From positions 820,318 through 884,317 of the forward strand of contig PJRA01000114.1 in assembly GCA_016987375.1 (NCBI GenBank): 64,000 nucleotides of DNA. Reading direction: 5' to 3'. Under the pieces are notes generated by a model. The model was not told the origin of the DNA, searched no databases, and was given only the letters and a program-made list of their open reading frames with translations. Each line of letters starts with the position of its first letter. Position 1 is the stretch's first letter. This DNA comes from Brachionus koreanus (taxonomy: Eukaryota > Rotifera > Eurotatoria > Ploima > Brachionidae). Shown in pieces: positions 1 to 12,000 of this stretch. The position numbers and the translations under genes were made by a program.

Positions 1-180
1 AAGATGGTCGAGTGGTCGAGACGTTGGAGTATGGAATTTAATTAATCCAAGTGTAAAGTAATGTATATTGGCAACTCAAAGATTGCTAGGCAAAAAATCT
101 CAATGTTAAATGCAGACGGTTTGAGAGTTGAATTAGCTGAGACTACTACTGAGCGCGATCTTGGTGTATTACGTTAGTCT
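1..180 (+). mobile_element. LINE reverse-transcriptase remnant
   Basis: Frame 1 reads as the late palm/thumb part of a non-LTR retrotransposon reverse transcriptase. It has WSRRWSMEFN, an in-frame stop, then SKCKVMYIGN and, about 25 codons on, ERDLGVL. The motif series W..MEFN..KC..M.IG...DLGVL is characteristic of CR1/Jockey-type elements. The frame is broken by the internal stop and by another just after DLGVL, so the copy is dead. It runs off the left edge of the window. Family assignment within the LINEs is not possible from this piece. Confidence 0.75.
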
Positions 181-865
181 TCCTGCTTTGTCAGTTTAGT
201 TAAACTAAACTTGACCGTAGAATATTAACTATTATTATTATAATTATTATAGGAGAATCGATAAAGCAGTATGTAGATAACTCCCTGAGTGACATGAAAA
301 GCCGACGCATTCTTGAGTTTCTGACCAAACCATACTAATAAGCGACAAAAGAAAGGATATTAGATCAAAAATTATGTCAATTTAATTTTTTTATTTTTTT
401 TAATTTTCTTTCATGACCCATGAGGTGTTTTCTTGAAATAAATAAATAAATAAATCATGGTTTGCTGACATGAAAACATGTCTCAGCTCTAAATTCAATA
501 ATCAAAAGATGAGTTTTTCTTATGATTAGTTAAAAGATTAGTTAAAATTCTTAAATTTTTAACTAAAAATTATCCTAGAATTATTTTAGGTTATCATAGA
601 TCTGGAGCCTAATTAATCAAATTTTTTAATAAAGAATTAAATTTTAGCTTTAAATTTTAATTAATATTTAACTTTAAATAAATTACAGTTTTAGATGATT
701 ATTTTTTCGAAGCATGTCTAATACAAGGCTCTTGAATTAACTGAGGCAAAGAGCAACCTGATTTATCAAGATTCATTACGAAAAATCCAATTTATGAAAT
801 TAATAATTATTCAATTAGAGTGATTTTAAACAACATAGAAAGACTTGGAAAATGTGAAACGGGGG
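181..865. other. spacer with probable LINE 3' tail
   Basis: No gene is seen. The segment to about 460 may be the 3' non-coding tail of the LINE remnant, because it ends near 438-455 in a short AAAT/AAATA tandem run typical of LINE 3' ends. The rest is AT-rich without recognisable structure. Confidence 0.4.
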
Positions 866-1203
866 CAATTTGAAATTTCATACAAAATTTTCAATACAAA
901 AATTAAAAACTCTATAACTTTTGTTCTAAAAGCCATAATTTGTTCTGCTGTTGAAACAAAGTGAAACAACTGTTGTTTCACATACTGCCGAAGTCTGCAA
1001 AATCTCTGCAAAATTTCACCCTCTTTAATGATATTGAAAATAAATCGCAATCAATTTGCAGAGATTTTGCAGACTTCGGCAGTATGTGAAACAACAGTTG
1101 TTTCACTTTGTTTCAACAGCAGAACAAATTTTGGCTTTTAGAACAAAAGTTATAGAGTTTTTAATTTTTGTATTGAAAATTTTGTATGAAATTTCACATT
1201 GCC
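866..1203. repeat. long inverted-repeat (foldback) element
   Basis: Two arms of about 148 bp, roughly 866-1014 and 1054-1203, are near-perfect reverse complements separated by about 40 bp. Because of this the two strands carry nearly the same short open frame. Each arm also contains its own near-palindrome around GAAACAACTGTTGTTTC. The structure fits a non-autonomous foldback or MITE-type element. No transposase is present and no target-site duplication was recognised. Confidence 0.85.
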
Positions 1204-1852
1204 TGAAACGGGCCTATATGGTCTATCTGCCCAGCATCTTTTGGTGCAAGTTAATGGAAACAAGCTAATATAACACAAATTCTAATAGTTGAAGTATGGC
1301 TACATAAAAGAATCATTTCAAGCTATATTCTTGGCTTCGTCATAAACAGAGTTTTTCAAAAGTCATAGAGTCAGTGAACTGACTTGATTTTGAAAAGACT
1401 GAAATAGAAGTTTTTTTGAGTTCTTCACAAGAAAAAGCTTTAATATAGAGAAAAAAATTTCTTTAAATTTATCGAAAAATTTAATGTTAAAATAATTAAT
1501 TTTAACATTTAAATTCTAAATTAAAATATCAACTTAAAAAAAATGTTATTAATAATGACTTTTTAATAATGACTACTCCCAAACTGGATAATCTCATGGA
1601 TAGGTTCCTACTTAACAAACTGTTAACAGAGAATAAGAATCAATGACATCGAAACTCTCACCTGGTACTGTTTGAATAAGTTTTTTTATCCATTTAATTC
1701 AATTTGAAAAAAAAAGAAAAAAAATTAGTAATGTAATGCAATGACAAAGACTGTAAACCATGGTGTTTATCATCAATTTAGCCATTTATATTTATTTCAA
1801 TAAACTAAACAATCTTGTAGATTTATAACAATCCTGTATGATAAGCACGTCT
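1204..1852. other. AT-rich spacer
   Basis: No coding potential, RNA gene or clear repeat was recognised between the two inverted-repeat elements. Confidence 0.5.
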
Positions 1853-2213
1853 CCCAGTGATATCAGGTTTTGTGAAATTTAGTACAATAGAACAGAACAA
1901 AATGTTAAAAATTCTTTTAAATATTCAAATATTTATTTTCTTTTATTTTCTTTTAAAAGCCAAAAGCAAGTTCTGTTAATGCAACATTGTTTAACATTCA
2001 AAGTTGCACAATTATGAATTAGTGCATTTTGAAGAGACTTTGCACATCATTAGCAGACTTTGACTTTTGGTGCAACTAAGTATGTTGCAGTTTGTTGCAC
2101 TTACAGAACTAATTAAAAGCCTTCAGAAAAAAATCTATAAGCATTTTTATCATTAATTTTTGTTCAATTTTTTAATTTTGTACTAAATTTCACAAAACCG
2201 TGATATCAGTGGA
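1853..2213. repeat. MITE-like element with about 35-bp terminal inverted repeats
   Basis: The left end (about 1853-1888, including GTGATATCAGG and TTTTGTGAAATTTAGTACAA) is matched by the reverse complement of the right end (about 2178-2213) with one substitution and one indel. Sub-terminal segments around 1968-1985 and 2095-2125 are also loosely inverted copies (AGTTCTGT, TGCAAC). The element is about 360 bp and has no open frame, as expected for a non-autonomous DNA transposon. Confidence 0.75.
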
Positions 2214-2352
2214 TGAAATTAGAAAAGAATGATACATAAGTTTGGTATTTTAGATCTTTGTATAAAAAAAAAATTAAATTTACTAGCTTTTAATAAATAA
2301 ATTAAATAAATATGTTTTTTGTTTAAAAATTAATATTTTTTCCTAAATTTGC

Positions 2353-5300
2353 TTAATTACAGCCTGGAAGACCAATATCGCCACCGGAAATAGGTCCAAG
2401 ACCTATCCATTTTCTCATTGCATTGATAATTCGAATATCTCTATGAACTTTGGTGTAACCGTTGCCAGCATAGCCACATTCACCTGGTACATAAGCTGGT
2501 ATCTTAGGTACACTCTCTTTACATGAGCTACATGTTACAGTACATAAACTACAATCAGACCATCCATCTGGCAAACCATTTGTACCATGTGTAAAATAGT
2601 AAGAGCTCAAAATAAATCTTATGGGCCAATCTTCGCCATTGTTTCCAACTCCGAATGGATTTTCGAAAAGTTTGACTTCGAAATTTCTGTGATCGTTAGC
2701 CGGACAGTTTTTTACCAAAACACAACCAAACGGTCCCATGTCTCTGCTACTACTTCCGGGATGCTGTTGATCGTGGTCATCATTTTGAATAACTACTCTC
2801 TTTCTCGAAATCGGATTGTTGGCAGGCTCTTTTGGATAGAGACCATCCCACATTTTAACCTTATCTACTTCACTTTGTGATCCAAGATCATTCATTAAAG
2901 TATTCTCAAAAGCCGAGCCGTACCAAGCTGGACCTTGCCATAAAACTCCAGACTCTCCTCCAGTCAATACTTCAAGCCACACGAAAAAATCATCGGGCAA
3001 TTGACCTCCCATTTTTTGTTGAACCTTCTTGAGCAAAGCCGAAATATCATTCGGATTCATGTGTTTGGCAGCATCAAAACGAAAACCACTGGCACCATGA
3101 CTTATCAATTCAACCAAATAGGCAGCTTGTCGTTCTCGAACGCTTTCCAAAGAAGTATCAAGATCAGTTAATCCGACCAGCCATCCATTGTTCAATATGA
3201 ACAAATCTGACCAGGAACCAAGTGATCTATCACAATGAAAATCAAGTGGACCAATGGCAGAACCAGGAAATTCATTCGAAGGAGGTTCACCAGAATTTGG
3301 ATTATACTTGTAAGTATATGCATGTGTATAGAATGGCGATTGGCGATCAATTGGAGCACTTGAGGTCTTGTTGCCCCATTTGGTACATCCTGCTTGAGGA
3401 TTTCTATGCTCATGCATATCATTCCCGGCACCTGTAAAGTGGTTCAAAACAGCATCAATATAAATCCTAAGACCATGAGATCTGCAAGTTTTAATCAAAC
3501 TTATTAGCTCTTCTCTTGTTCCCATGCGACCATCTAATTTATAAGAAACAGGTTGATACATAAAATACCATGGATTTAAAGCATCATTAAATGGCTGATG
3601 TGACATCAATTGTTCATGAACAGGAAATAATTTAACTCCCAAATAACCGGCTTTAGCCATAATCTCGCATTCTTTTTCAACGTCTTTGTGTGGCCATCCG
3701 AACATTTCAGGCACAGCTCCTTTTTGTCCATTACGATAGTCTCCTGGTCGACTGGCCAACGGTTGAATATTCCAATATAGATTAACTGGTGGTATTTCAA
3801 GTTTAGTACCATCGCTTCCAATTACATTTAATTTAACTTCATCCTTATAAGAACTAGTGAAGCGTTTGCAGTTGGTGGATTGGCTAGCTCCATTGAACAA
3901 ATATTGAAGAGTGACTTTACCTTCGTCTTTATGGGTGGCTATAATGCAAACATCGGCTTCAGTACGTGCAGTACTTGTGTATCTAATGTCAGCATAGCCG
4001 ACTAATGAATGATAATCTTGATATGAAGGCTGGTAATTTTTTTGTCCTGGTTTAGGTGTTTGCCATCTTCGATTGGCAACAAATGGATTTGCATGAACTT
4101 GATCACCAGATCGACAGCTTTCATCATTAAATCTTTCACAGCCAGGCAATTCATTAGGACAATCAACTGGACATGTCATAAAACTTTCAGTTTCTTCACA
4201 AATGTCATCACCACAAACTGGTGGTGGACATTCACCACAATCTTGAGGACAATAGCCACAAGTCTCTCCTGTTTCGCACACATTGTCACCACATTCGGCT
4301 ACATTGAAATCGTTGCTCAATTGCGGTGGATTAGTGCTTGGTTTGAAAATAAGACGAACAGCTCCAGCCGAGTTTGTTTTGAATCCACAGTCTGGACCAG
4401 CAAGACCATTGCAACCATAATTCTCTTTAAATGAATTGTCAATTGTAGCTTTCCATTTATATTGAAAATTTGGCTTTAGGCCAGTCAAAACTAGAGAATA
4501 AACACAAAATTTTTGTTCATAAATCATCAGACCTTTTGGTTCTGCGCCATTCCATAAAGCATCCGAACCTGCATCAATAGTCCAATCACCAGTAGCTCTG
4601 ATCAATTTAGAACCAAAGTTATTTGTGCACACAGGACAATTCGATTCACATGGTTTAATTGGGTTGGAAAGAACCGGCTCAGTGGTCGGTCCTGCGCTAG
4701 TGGTAGCAACTGTTGGAGGAGTATTAACTTCTTCATCTACATTATAATCAGTAGATAGCTCGTTATTGTCCTGATTGAAAATGTATCGGACTTGACCATT
4801 TTCGTTCGTTTTACTTGTGCAGTCTGCTTTATTGCATCCATAACTTTCTACCCAGTTATCTCCGATTACTACTTTCCACAAATAGCTGGTACTTGGTTTT
4901 AGTCCACCGACAGATAGAACAAAATTGCATGAATTTTCATCGAAAAGCATGACATTATGTTCACTTACAACCAACCATTTATTCCACTCTCCAACAGCTC
5001 TAACATTTTTGCCACTGAATTTATTACCACATTTTACAATAACGTCTACAGCCGAGTAAATTGTGTCTGAAGTTAAAACAGGAACTAGATCTGGCTTAAC
5101 TTTGAATCTAATAGCTCCATTACTATCTGTTGTAAATGCACAATTAGGTCCATTAAACCCACCACATCCTTTAGATTAATTTCAATTGAAAAATATTCTT
5201 TTATTACTAAATTTTAATTTTACCATAATTTACCGCCCAAGAGCCATCGATAGCTATTTTCCAGAAGTATTTAAAATTTGGCTTAAGTCCTCCGACAACC

Positions 5301-5491
5301 AAAGTGTACAGGCAAGTTGATTGATCGAATTTCAGAAGTCCATTTGGGTCAAGAGCGTTCCATGAAGGCGATGACCAGTCGCCAGTCGCTCTCAATTGCT
5401 TTCCTTCAAAACTATTGGAACATGATTGGGCTAGTTGAAAAAAAAACACGATGCAAATTGCAATCGTAATGAGTTTATGAGAGATATTCAT
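2353..5491 (-). CDS. secreted chimeric GH13 alpha-amylase with carbohydrate-binding-like repeats
   Basis: Two exons, 5491-5224 and 5168-2353, joined in phase through a Gly codon, give about 1027 residues. I chose the ATG at 5491 because the protein then begins with a clean signal peptide (MNISHKLITIAICIVFFF) and an acceptor-like AG sits directly before it; an ATG at 5512 would add seven residues. Order: signal peptide; three repeats of about 90 residues (about 24-115, 136-225, 270-366) sharing RATGDW, GL.P...Y.WK and NYGC, similar in style to X25-type starch-binding modules; a Cys-rich pair CGD..C...E....CP.DC (382-426); an unrecognised segment; and a GH13 barrel (about 556-1027). Catalytic motifs are intact: DAVLNH (661-666), nucleophile D788 in GFRFDAAKH, acid/base E822 in VWLEVLTG, and HD 888-889. 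The protein should hydrolyse alpha-1,4-glucan outside the cell, probably in the gut (inferred). The architecture is unlike the usual animal amylase. Confidence 0.9.
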
Positions 5492-5512
5492 CTCGGTAAA
5501 TATAATGTGCAT

Positions 5513-7243
5513 TTAACATTAGAAAGCATCTTTTATAGAAAATATTTTATGGATAAGAAACACACCTAGTTTTGGCATTTGTTTCAAGTCTCATGAAAGG
5601 AGACTAATAATCAAAGTATTTTGTAATCTTCAGATACAATTTTATTCAGATGTTTGTTCTAGGTTATATTATTATTAGCATTTTTAACTCAGATTTATGA
5701 TTATTATTTATCGGTGCAATCGATTGAAAATTAATAATTTCGCCTATGCTTTTAAATGTGATAAAACTATTTTATTATTTAGAAAAAATTTTAATTTTAA
5801 ATGCATAAATTGATATTGATAATTTAACAAAAAATAATAAATGAATTTATTTAAGATAAAATCTATATCGAGATTTAAGTAGACTCAATGAGCCTTCGTA
5901 ATTAGCCAGGACAAGAATACAGAGAAAAGGTCATAATTCTTTATGATATGATGTTTCTTTAGTTTTTTTCCCAATAAAGGGAAACATCAATTTTGTCTTC
6001 AATTTTGATACGAAAATTCAAGTGTAATTGAAAAAAAAATAATTAGATGAAGATTGAAGCAGAAAAATTTTTTTCTTCATTCGGATCTAAAATTTTCTTT
6101 TTTGGTTATTTTAACTGCAAGTGGACTTAGAAGAATCTATTTTAGTCATTTAATGGTTGAAAAAGTATACAAAAAAAAATTGATTTGTTAGAATTCATTT
6201 TTTTCAAAATTGTTATTTTCTATTTTCAGATTATCAAATATATCGAAAAGGGTCAGAACCAGGACAGTTTTGTTAGGGAAAAATTGGATTAAAACTAATT
6301 AAAGTGAGCAAAATGTAAAAATTTTATTCTAAAAAGCATTTGACTTTATTTTGAATAATCGAATGTTAGAATAAAATAAATTTTTGCGTGAACACTTAAA
6401 TTCACAAAAAAAATAAGTAGATTCTTTTCAAAATATTTCCAGTTTCAATACTAATTGTTTCTTTGTTTTAGCATTTTTTAAATATTTTTAAAGTAAATTG
6501 TTAAATAAAGCAAAATCAAGGAAAAGATGTGTAGTAATGTTAGATTTTTAAAATAAGTTCCAAAATTACATAAAATCAGCTATTTAATTTATTTTTTCCT
6601 AGTGATCATATACACTAAGATCTATCTCCAGTTAACTCATTATTATAGATAATTTGTAGAGTCATTAAAGGTTTTTTTAAAGATTTTTTTTGAATTTCAA
6701 CATATTCAACAAAGAAACAACTAAAAATTCTTTCGAAATTCATTAAAAAATCTAAATATAAATTTATAATAAGATGCTACAAAATAGCGACAATAAAACT
6801 CGAATGTAAATTTAGATTTTTAAATTTTATAATAGATAAATGTGTTGTGAATTTAAAAAAAAAATTTGAATTAAATTTTATTATTAAATCATTTTTATAT
6901 ACACGGATATATTAATTCAATTTAAACAACAAAATTTGAAAGAAACATAAAATTACAATAGAAAAAAAAATGTTTAAAAGAATTTTTTTTACCAAATAAA
7001 AAAGTTTCTTAATTAAATTTTGATTTACTTCACTTATAGATTAATTTAATTAAAAATGAAAAATCTGAAGGAAACATAAAATTACAAAAAGCAATATTTA
7101 TCAACATGTAACATATCGATGATTGTAGCTGGCTTTATATCTTAAAAGCAATCATTAATGAAAATTTAAATAAAACTCGTCTTAACAAAATTACTTACTC
7201 ATTTTCTCGTATTCTATAATCTTGCTTCTTGCTGGTTCTCTAA
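5513..7243. other. AT-rich intergenic region
   Basis: About 1.7 kb upstream of the amylase start. No reading frame, RNA gene or repeat could be supported. It presumably contains the amylase promoter, but no element was identified. Confidence 0.5.
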
Positions 7244-7592
7244 TTACTGAGTATGTTTTACGTGTCTACCAATCACTGTGCTCATGATTTCTTTAGTCAT
7301 TTCTATCTTTGCTGCATTGTTGCTTTCCAAATAGGGGAAAATTTTAAGTCGAATATTACATTTTGTACATTGATACAATATTACATCTGCTTGCAATGTT
7401 TCGGTCGCTTTTTTTATACTCCAGATATTTCCTTCAAATTCTTGATCTAGGAATTTTTTTTGCATTCTCCAAAGAAAGAAAACCTCAGAAAAGAAAATAA
7501 GTTTTACCTTTTCCTCTGGTTTTTCTCTTTGAATTAGTTACAAAAACCTGATCTTGAGAAATGTTATTGGGGATTTCTTCGATTATGGACAT
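7244..7592 (-). CDS. doubtful small gene, possibly a zinc-finger-like protein
   Basis: A 73-codon frame (7465-7244) contains YQCTKC followed about 45 residues later by GRHVKH, a C-x2-C...H-x3-H arrangement loosely like FLYWCH-type zinc fingers. A start-like frame lies upstream (ATG at 7592: MSIIEEIPNN...), with a good donor after 7508 and acceptor-like AGs at 7468 and about 7485. I could not join the two in frame: exon 1 ends in phase 1 and the downstream frame needs phase 2. Either the model is wrong, the gene is broken, or these are chance frames. The family resemblance is weak. Confidence 0.25.
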
Positions 7593-9026
7593 TTTTTTTT
7601 AATTTGAAAATGGATTTAGAGTATAAGTTTACATTGGTATATATATATGGTGAAGAGTTAATTATAAAAAAGAAGTAATAAAGATAAAAAGCAGAAATTT
7701 CCATTGAACATTATCAGATTAATTAATATTTGGTTTTGGTTTTTTGGTCTTATAAAAGTTTCATTTCAATCAATTATGTATTAATAAATTAGAAAAATGA
7801 TAAATTTAAACCTAATTGACATTAATTACAAAAAATAATTATATATTTTTATGTTGTTACAAATTCTCTTTCCGCCTATTTTTTATTTTTTTTTTTTCAA
7901 ATTCATGTAATCTTTTTTTTTCATTAGTATTTTTGTTTTTAATTTTTCAACAAAACCAATTTTATCTTTTTATGATTATTGTAAAACTTACTAATTGTAC
8001 CCCAGACATTAAGGCTGAAAAGAGGGATATAATCCACTCTGAACTGTCCCGGGCTGTAAAATGCCAAAATTTTTAAAAAAATTTTTTTCTTTCAAATTCA
8101 GTATTTTAGTCTTTTGATTACATATTTTAGTTATTAAAATATATTATGCGCGTTTATTTATTAATTCTACGTTAAGGCCGATCGCCGATCACTTGTTTTT
8201 TTTTTAAATTTTTTCTTTTAGCCAAATTTAAAAAAAGCTGAGGAATTAAGAGGGAATTTACTCGTGGTGAAAATAATGAAAGTTTTATTCACGTATGTTT
8301 TGATACAGTTTGTCATTTTTTCCTTCATTCAAAATGGTTTGAAACGATACCTAACTATCTTCAAAGGCAATAAAAGCAGCTATAAAAATTTTAATTAGAT
8401 TGGAATTAATGCTTACTTATTTAAGAATTATTATAAACTAGACTTAAAAAACTCGACTTGTGAATGTAAATATTTCATTAAATTTGGTTATTTAAGTCAT
8501 CAATTGGCCATTATTTAATTAATTGAGAAAGATGAGTTAGTTAACAAACCTAAAAAGGCGCATCCAGAGTTAGCTAGTTACTAGCGCTCATTTAAATAGA
8601 GTATTATTTTATGCAACTTTAAAACAAGCTTAGAAAAATAACATTTTATAATTTTTATTATTTTTATCAAAATAAATTTTTTTCGAAACACAAATTTTTT
8701 ACAAAATATGCCAAAGAATAGATCAAGCAAAATCACAATTAAATATCAAGATATGAAGCGTTTATAAAAAAATTAAAAAGTACAACTTAATTCTCAGCAT
8801 TTACTATAGTTGGCTTTAAATACAAGTTATTTAAAATTTCCATCACTCTTAAAAATATTAGTTTTCAAGCATAGTATTCTAAAAAAAAAAGCTTTATATT
8901 TAAGTTTATTATTATTTTAAATTAAAAAAAATTTAATTATTTCATATTTTTACAGATGCGTAGAAAAAAATCAAGTTGTTTAATTTCAAAAAAAAAAATA
9001 ATATTAGAAATTTGATTTTTCAAGTC
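7593..9026. other. AT-rich intergenic region
   Basis: Low-complexity T-rich frames around 7816-8076 are compositional. A slightly less AT-rich patch at about 7997-8060 could be an old repeat fragment, but nothing identifiable was found. Confidence 0.45.
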
Positions 9027-12000
9027 CTATTGAGAACCAGATGAAGTAGGCTGATTAGTTAGAGTCAGTGAATTTCTGGATTTTGTTTTAACTTTATTTA
9101 TTTTTTCTTTTCGCTCAATTAATAAGCAAAACTTTACAATTTCATCCATTGTGATCGGAGTATTCTTAAAGAAAAAATTTAGATTTGCTTAAAAAATTTT
9201 AAAAACTTTATGAATACTCTGCTTAGAGATTCTGGATTAAATTGAATATAAAGCTTAGTCAGATGGTTCTCACAGAATTTTGTTACTTTTTCACTGTTTT
9301 TTGACGCAATTTTATATATTTCGAAAGAGTCTAGAAGTAAAGGAATCAAGTCATTTTGATATGCATAGAATTCACCCATATTGTTGAAAGTTTTTCTAAA
9401 GCTTTCCAAAGCAGCTCTCTTCACAATAAAAAATTATGAAACTAAAAATTAAAAAAAGAATTTTCTTGTTCTACCTCAACATTTTTGTAAGATGCAGTTA
9501 TACTTTTAGTGGCAATGTACTCTCTCATCATGTCATCATTTAAATATTTTCTTTAAAAAAAATTAAAAGACAAAATAACATATTTTTGAATACTTTTCTG
9601 GATCAAGTTTTTGATAAAACATTTTACTCATCTCTATCAGATTGAATCGATCATTAGTTTTTTCTAAAACCTCTATTAAAAGCAATGTTGCCTTGAATAA
9701 GTGATTAGAAAAACTTCCAGCCCTTTCAAAATCTTGCTGTTCTTCGTTTGTATTTGAAGATACTTTCCAAAGTCCCTGTAATAAAAAAGACACAATTTTA
9801 AATTAAGTACTAATAAAAATATTGCTTACATAGTAAAAATTTGTTCTTGTTTTCTCTTGAAAATAACCCGAACAAGGCATATAAGGCAAAGAGTTCCATG
9901 CTGAATTTCCAAGTAGAAGATTCCTTGCAATTTCTAAATTCTAAATGAATATTAGAACAAATTTAATTTTTAAAATCAGTTTACTTTAAAATCAAGAAAT
10001 TTGGTGTAAAAATATGCCAATCGGTATAAAGATCGATAGTGCTGGGAAAATCTTTTTAATATTTGACCGAGGCCAGTAACGCAAATACAAACGCAATTCA
10101 GAAATAGATCTAAAGCCAATTGATTTTTGATTAGAATAATAAACAAATAAATAAAAACAATAGTTTTAATTTATTTTTATTGGGGTATTTAATTAATAAA
10201 ATATTTTGATTCATTGATAAATTTTTCAAATGAAAATAAATACTGAAATAATTTTTTCCAATTAAGGGTTTAAATTTTTAAAAGTTCTCTTCAATTATTA
10301 CCAAGTCGAACTCGGTCCTCCATTTTTTATGAAAGGGGTTTAAACATGCGCCCCATTCTAATTTATGTCACCAATATTTTTAGCTTAAATACAATTAATC
10401 CTCTGCTTGCATGACTAACACACAAACAGAGGATCAAAGTTAAAACTTAATAAAGTTTAATTAAAGACTGTGACTTTTAATTGTAGTAAAAGATATTTGA
10501 ATTTTATTAAATTATATATTTTGTTTACTATTTGAGATTAATTACTTTAAAAAGATTTTGAAAATTATAAATTATTTTGTGGCACCTAAATTATTTATTT
10601 AAATTGAAGTTTATCTTCAATCTTTAATAATCAAACTTAAAAAAAATTATTATTTCAAGTTTTTAGCTATTTTTAATTTAAGTCAAAGTAAAATTTTTGA
10701 TCAATTTTATTTTTAAATTCTCGATTAAATTTTAAAGCATTTTTTTTAAATTATTTTTCAAAAGTTTGAAAATAAGCCAAAATTAAACTTAAAAAATAAA
10801 ATTTGATCAAAAGTTCTACTTAGCCATTTTTAAGACTTATCATAATTGTATATTATGTCATGTATAATGGTCATTACATTATTAATATTTGATTCAAAAC
10901 TTTAATGCCTTTATTTTTAGAGAAAAAACGAGAAAGTCATTTAAAACAAAAATTATAAATATATTTATTCAATTAATTTTAAAAGCTAAATTTCTATAAA
11001 TAATTCTAATTTTTTCATAGTCATAACAAGTCATAACTTGCAAACTACTTGTAATGAATTTTTTTTACAAGTTTAATCATTAATATTAATCATTTTTTTG
11101 TATATAACAAACTGAATTCTTTACTTAATTGTAAAATGGATATTTAACTGTCCATTATTCTTATTTCAATTTTTCCATGGGACTTAAGCTTTAATTAAAT
11201 AAAAAATAAATAAAATTAAATATTTTTGATGAAAAAAAGTATCTTTACAGGAAAAGACTTGATAGTAAATTAAACTGAATATCCAACATTAAGAAATTAA
11301 TAAAAAAAATGATAACGTTAGGATGGTCAATTCAATATTATACAATATGCAATAAATGTCATTCAAAGTCATGAATTAAACTTTTTAATTTTTTTCAAAT
11401 AAGTGAAATTTCTAATCTTACTTGATAATAGTGAATAGTCAAAAGAGTAAAAAATCAATTAGGCAAAAAATTTTCTAAAAATTTAAACAAACTTTTAGAC
11501 GTTTGTTAATTAATAAATAATTAAGCTTACATTAAAATATGATTTTTTCAATAAATTTAAACTTTAAAATTTGGAGAAAAAATTTGACCTCAGCAGAGGA
11601 TTTTTAAAGTTAAAATTTATTTACTGAAGAATCAATTTGTTTTGTGACTTGAAATATTTGCTAAATAATGAAACTAACAGCAGAAAATGTAGAGTTTGTC
11701 GGAAGATTTTGTTAGAATATATAACGTGACAAAAAATTACAAAATTTTTGGTTTCAACAATTCAGTTAGTAAATTTGATCTTTAGCATTGAGTTTTGATA
11801 CTAATTGGTTTTATTAAAATCAAATTACCTTTGTGCTGAATATCATTTAATTTTTGACTTGAAGAAAAAACATTTTCATGAAGAAACATGCTAATTTCAT
11901 CTAAATCAAAGTCACTATGAGCTTTAACAAAACGAGTTTCAACCAGATTTTCCAAAAAATCCGATAATTCATTCAGTTCTTGTTCGCAATTTGGTTTTGA

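Noticed and set aside
826..1268. Two similar short open frames on opposite strands
   Set aside because: They are the two arms of the inverted repeat read in both directions, not a gene pair.
4042..4434. A 130-codon plus-strand frame
   Set aside because: It is antisense to the amylase gene and has no recognisable protein.
7816..8076. An 86-codon frame rich in Phe, Leu and Ser
   Set aside because: Composition follows the T-rich DNA; no domain, start context or splice partner was seen.
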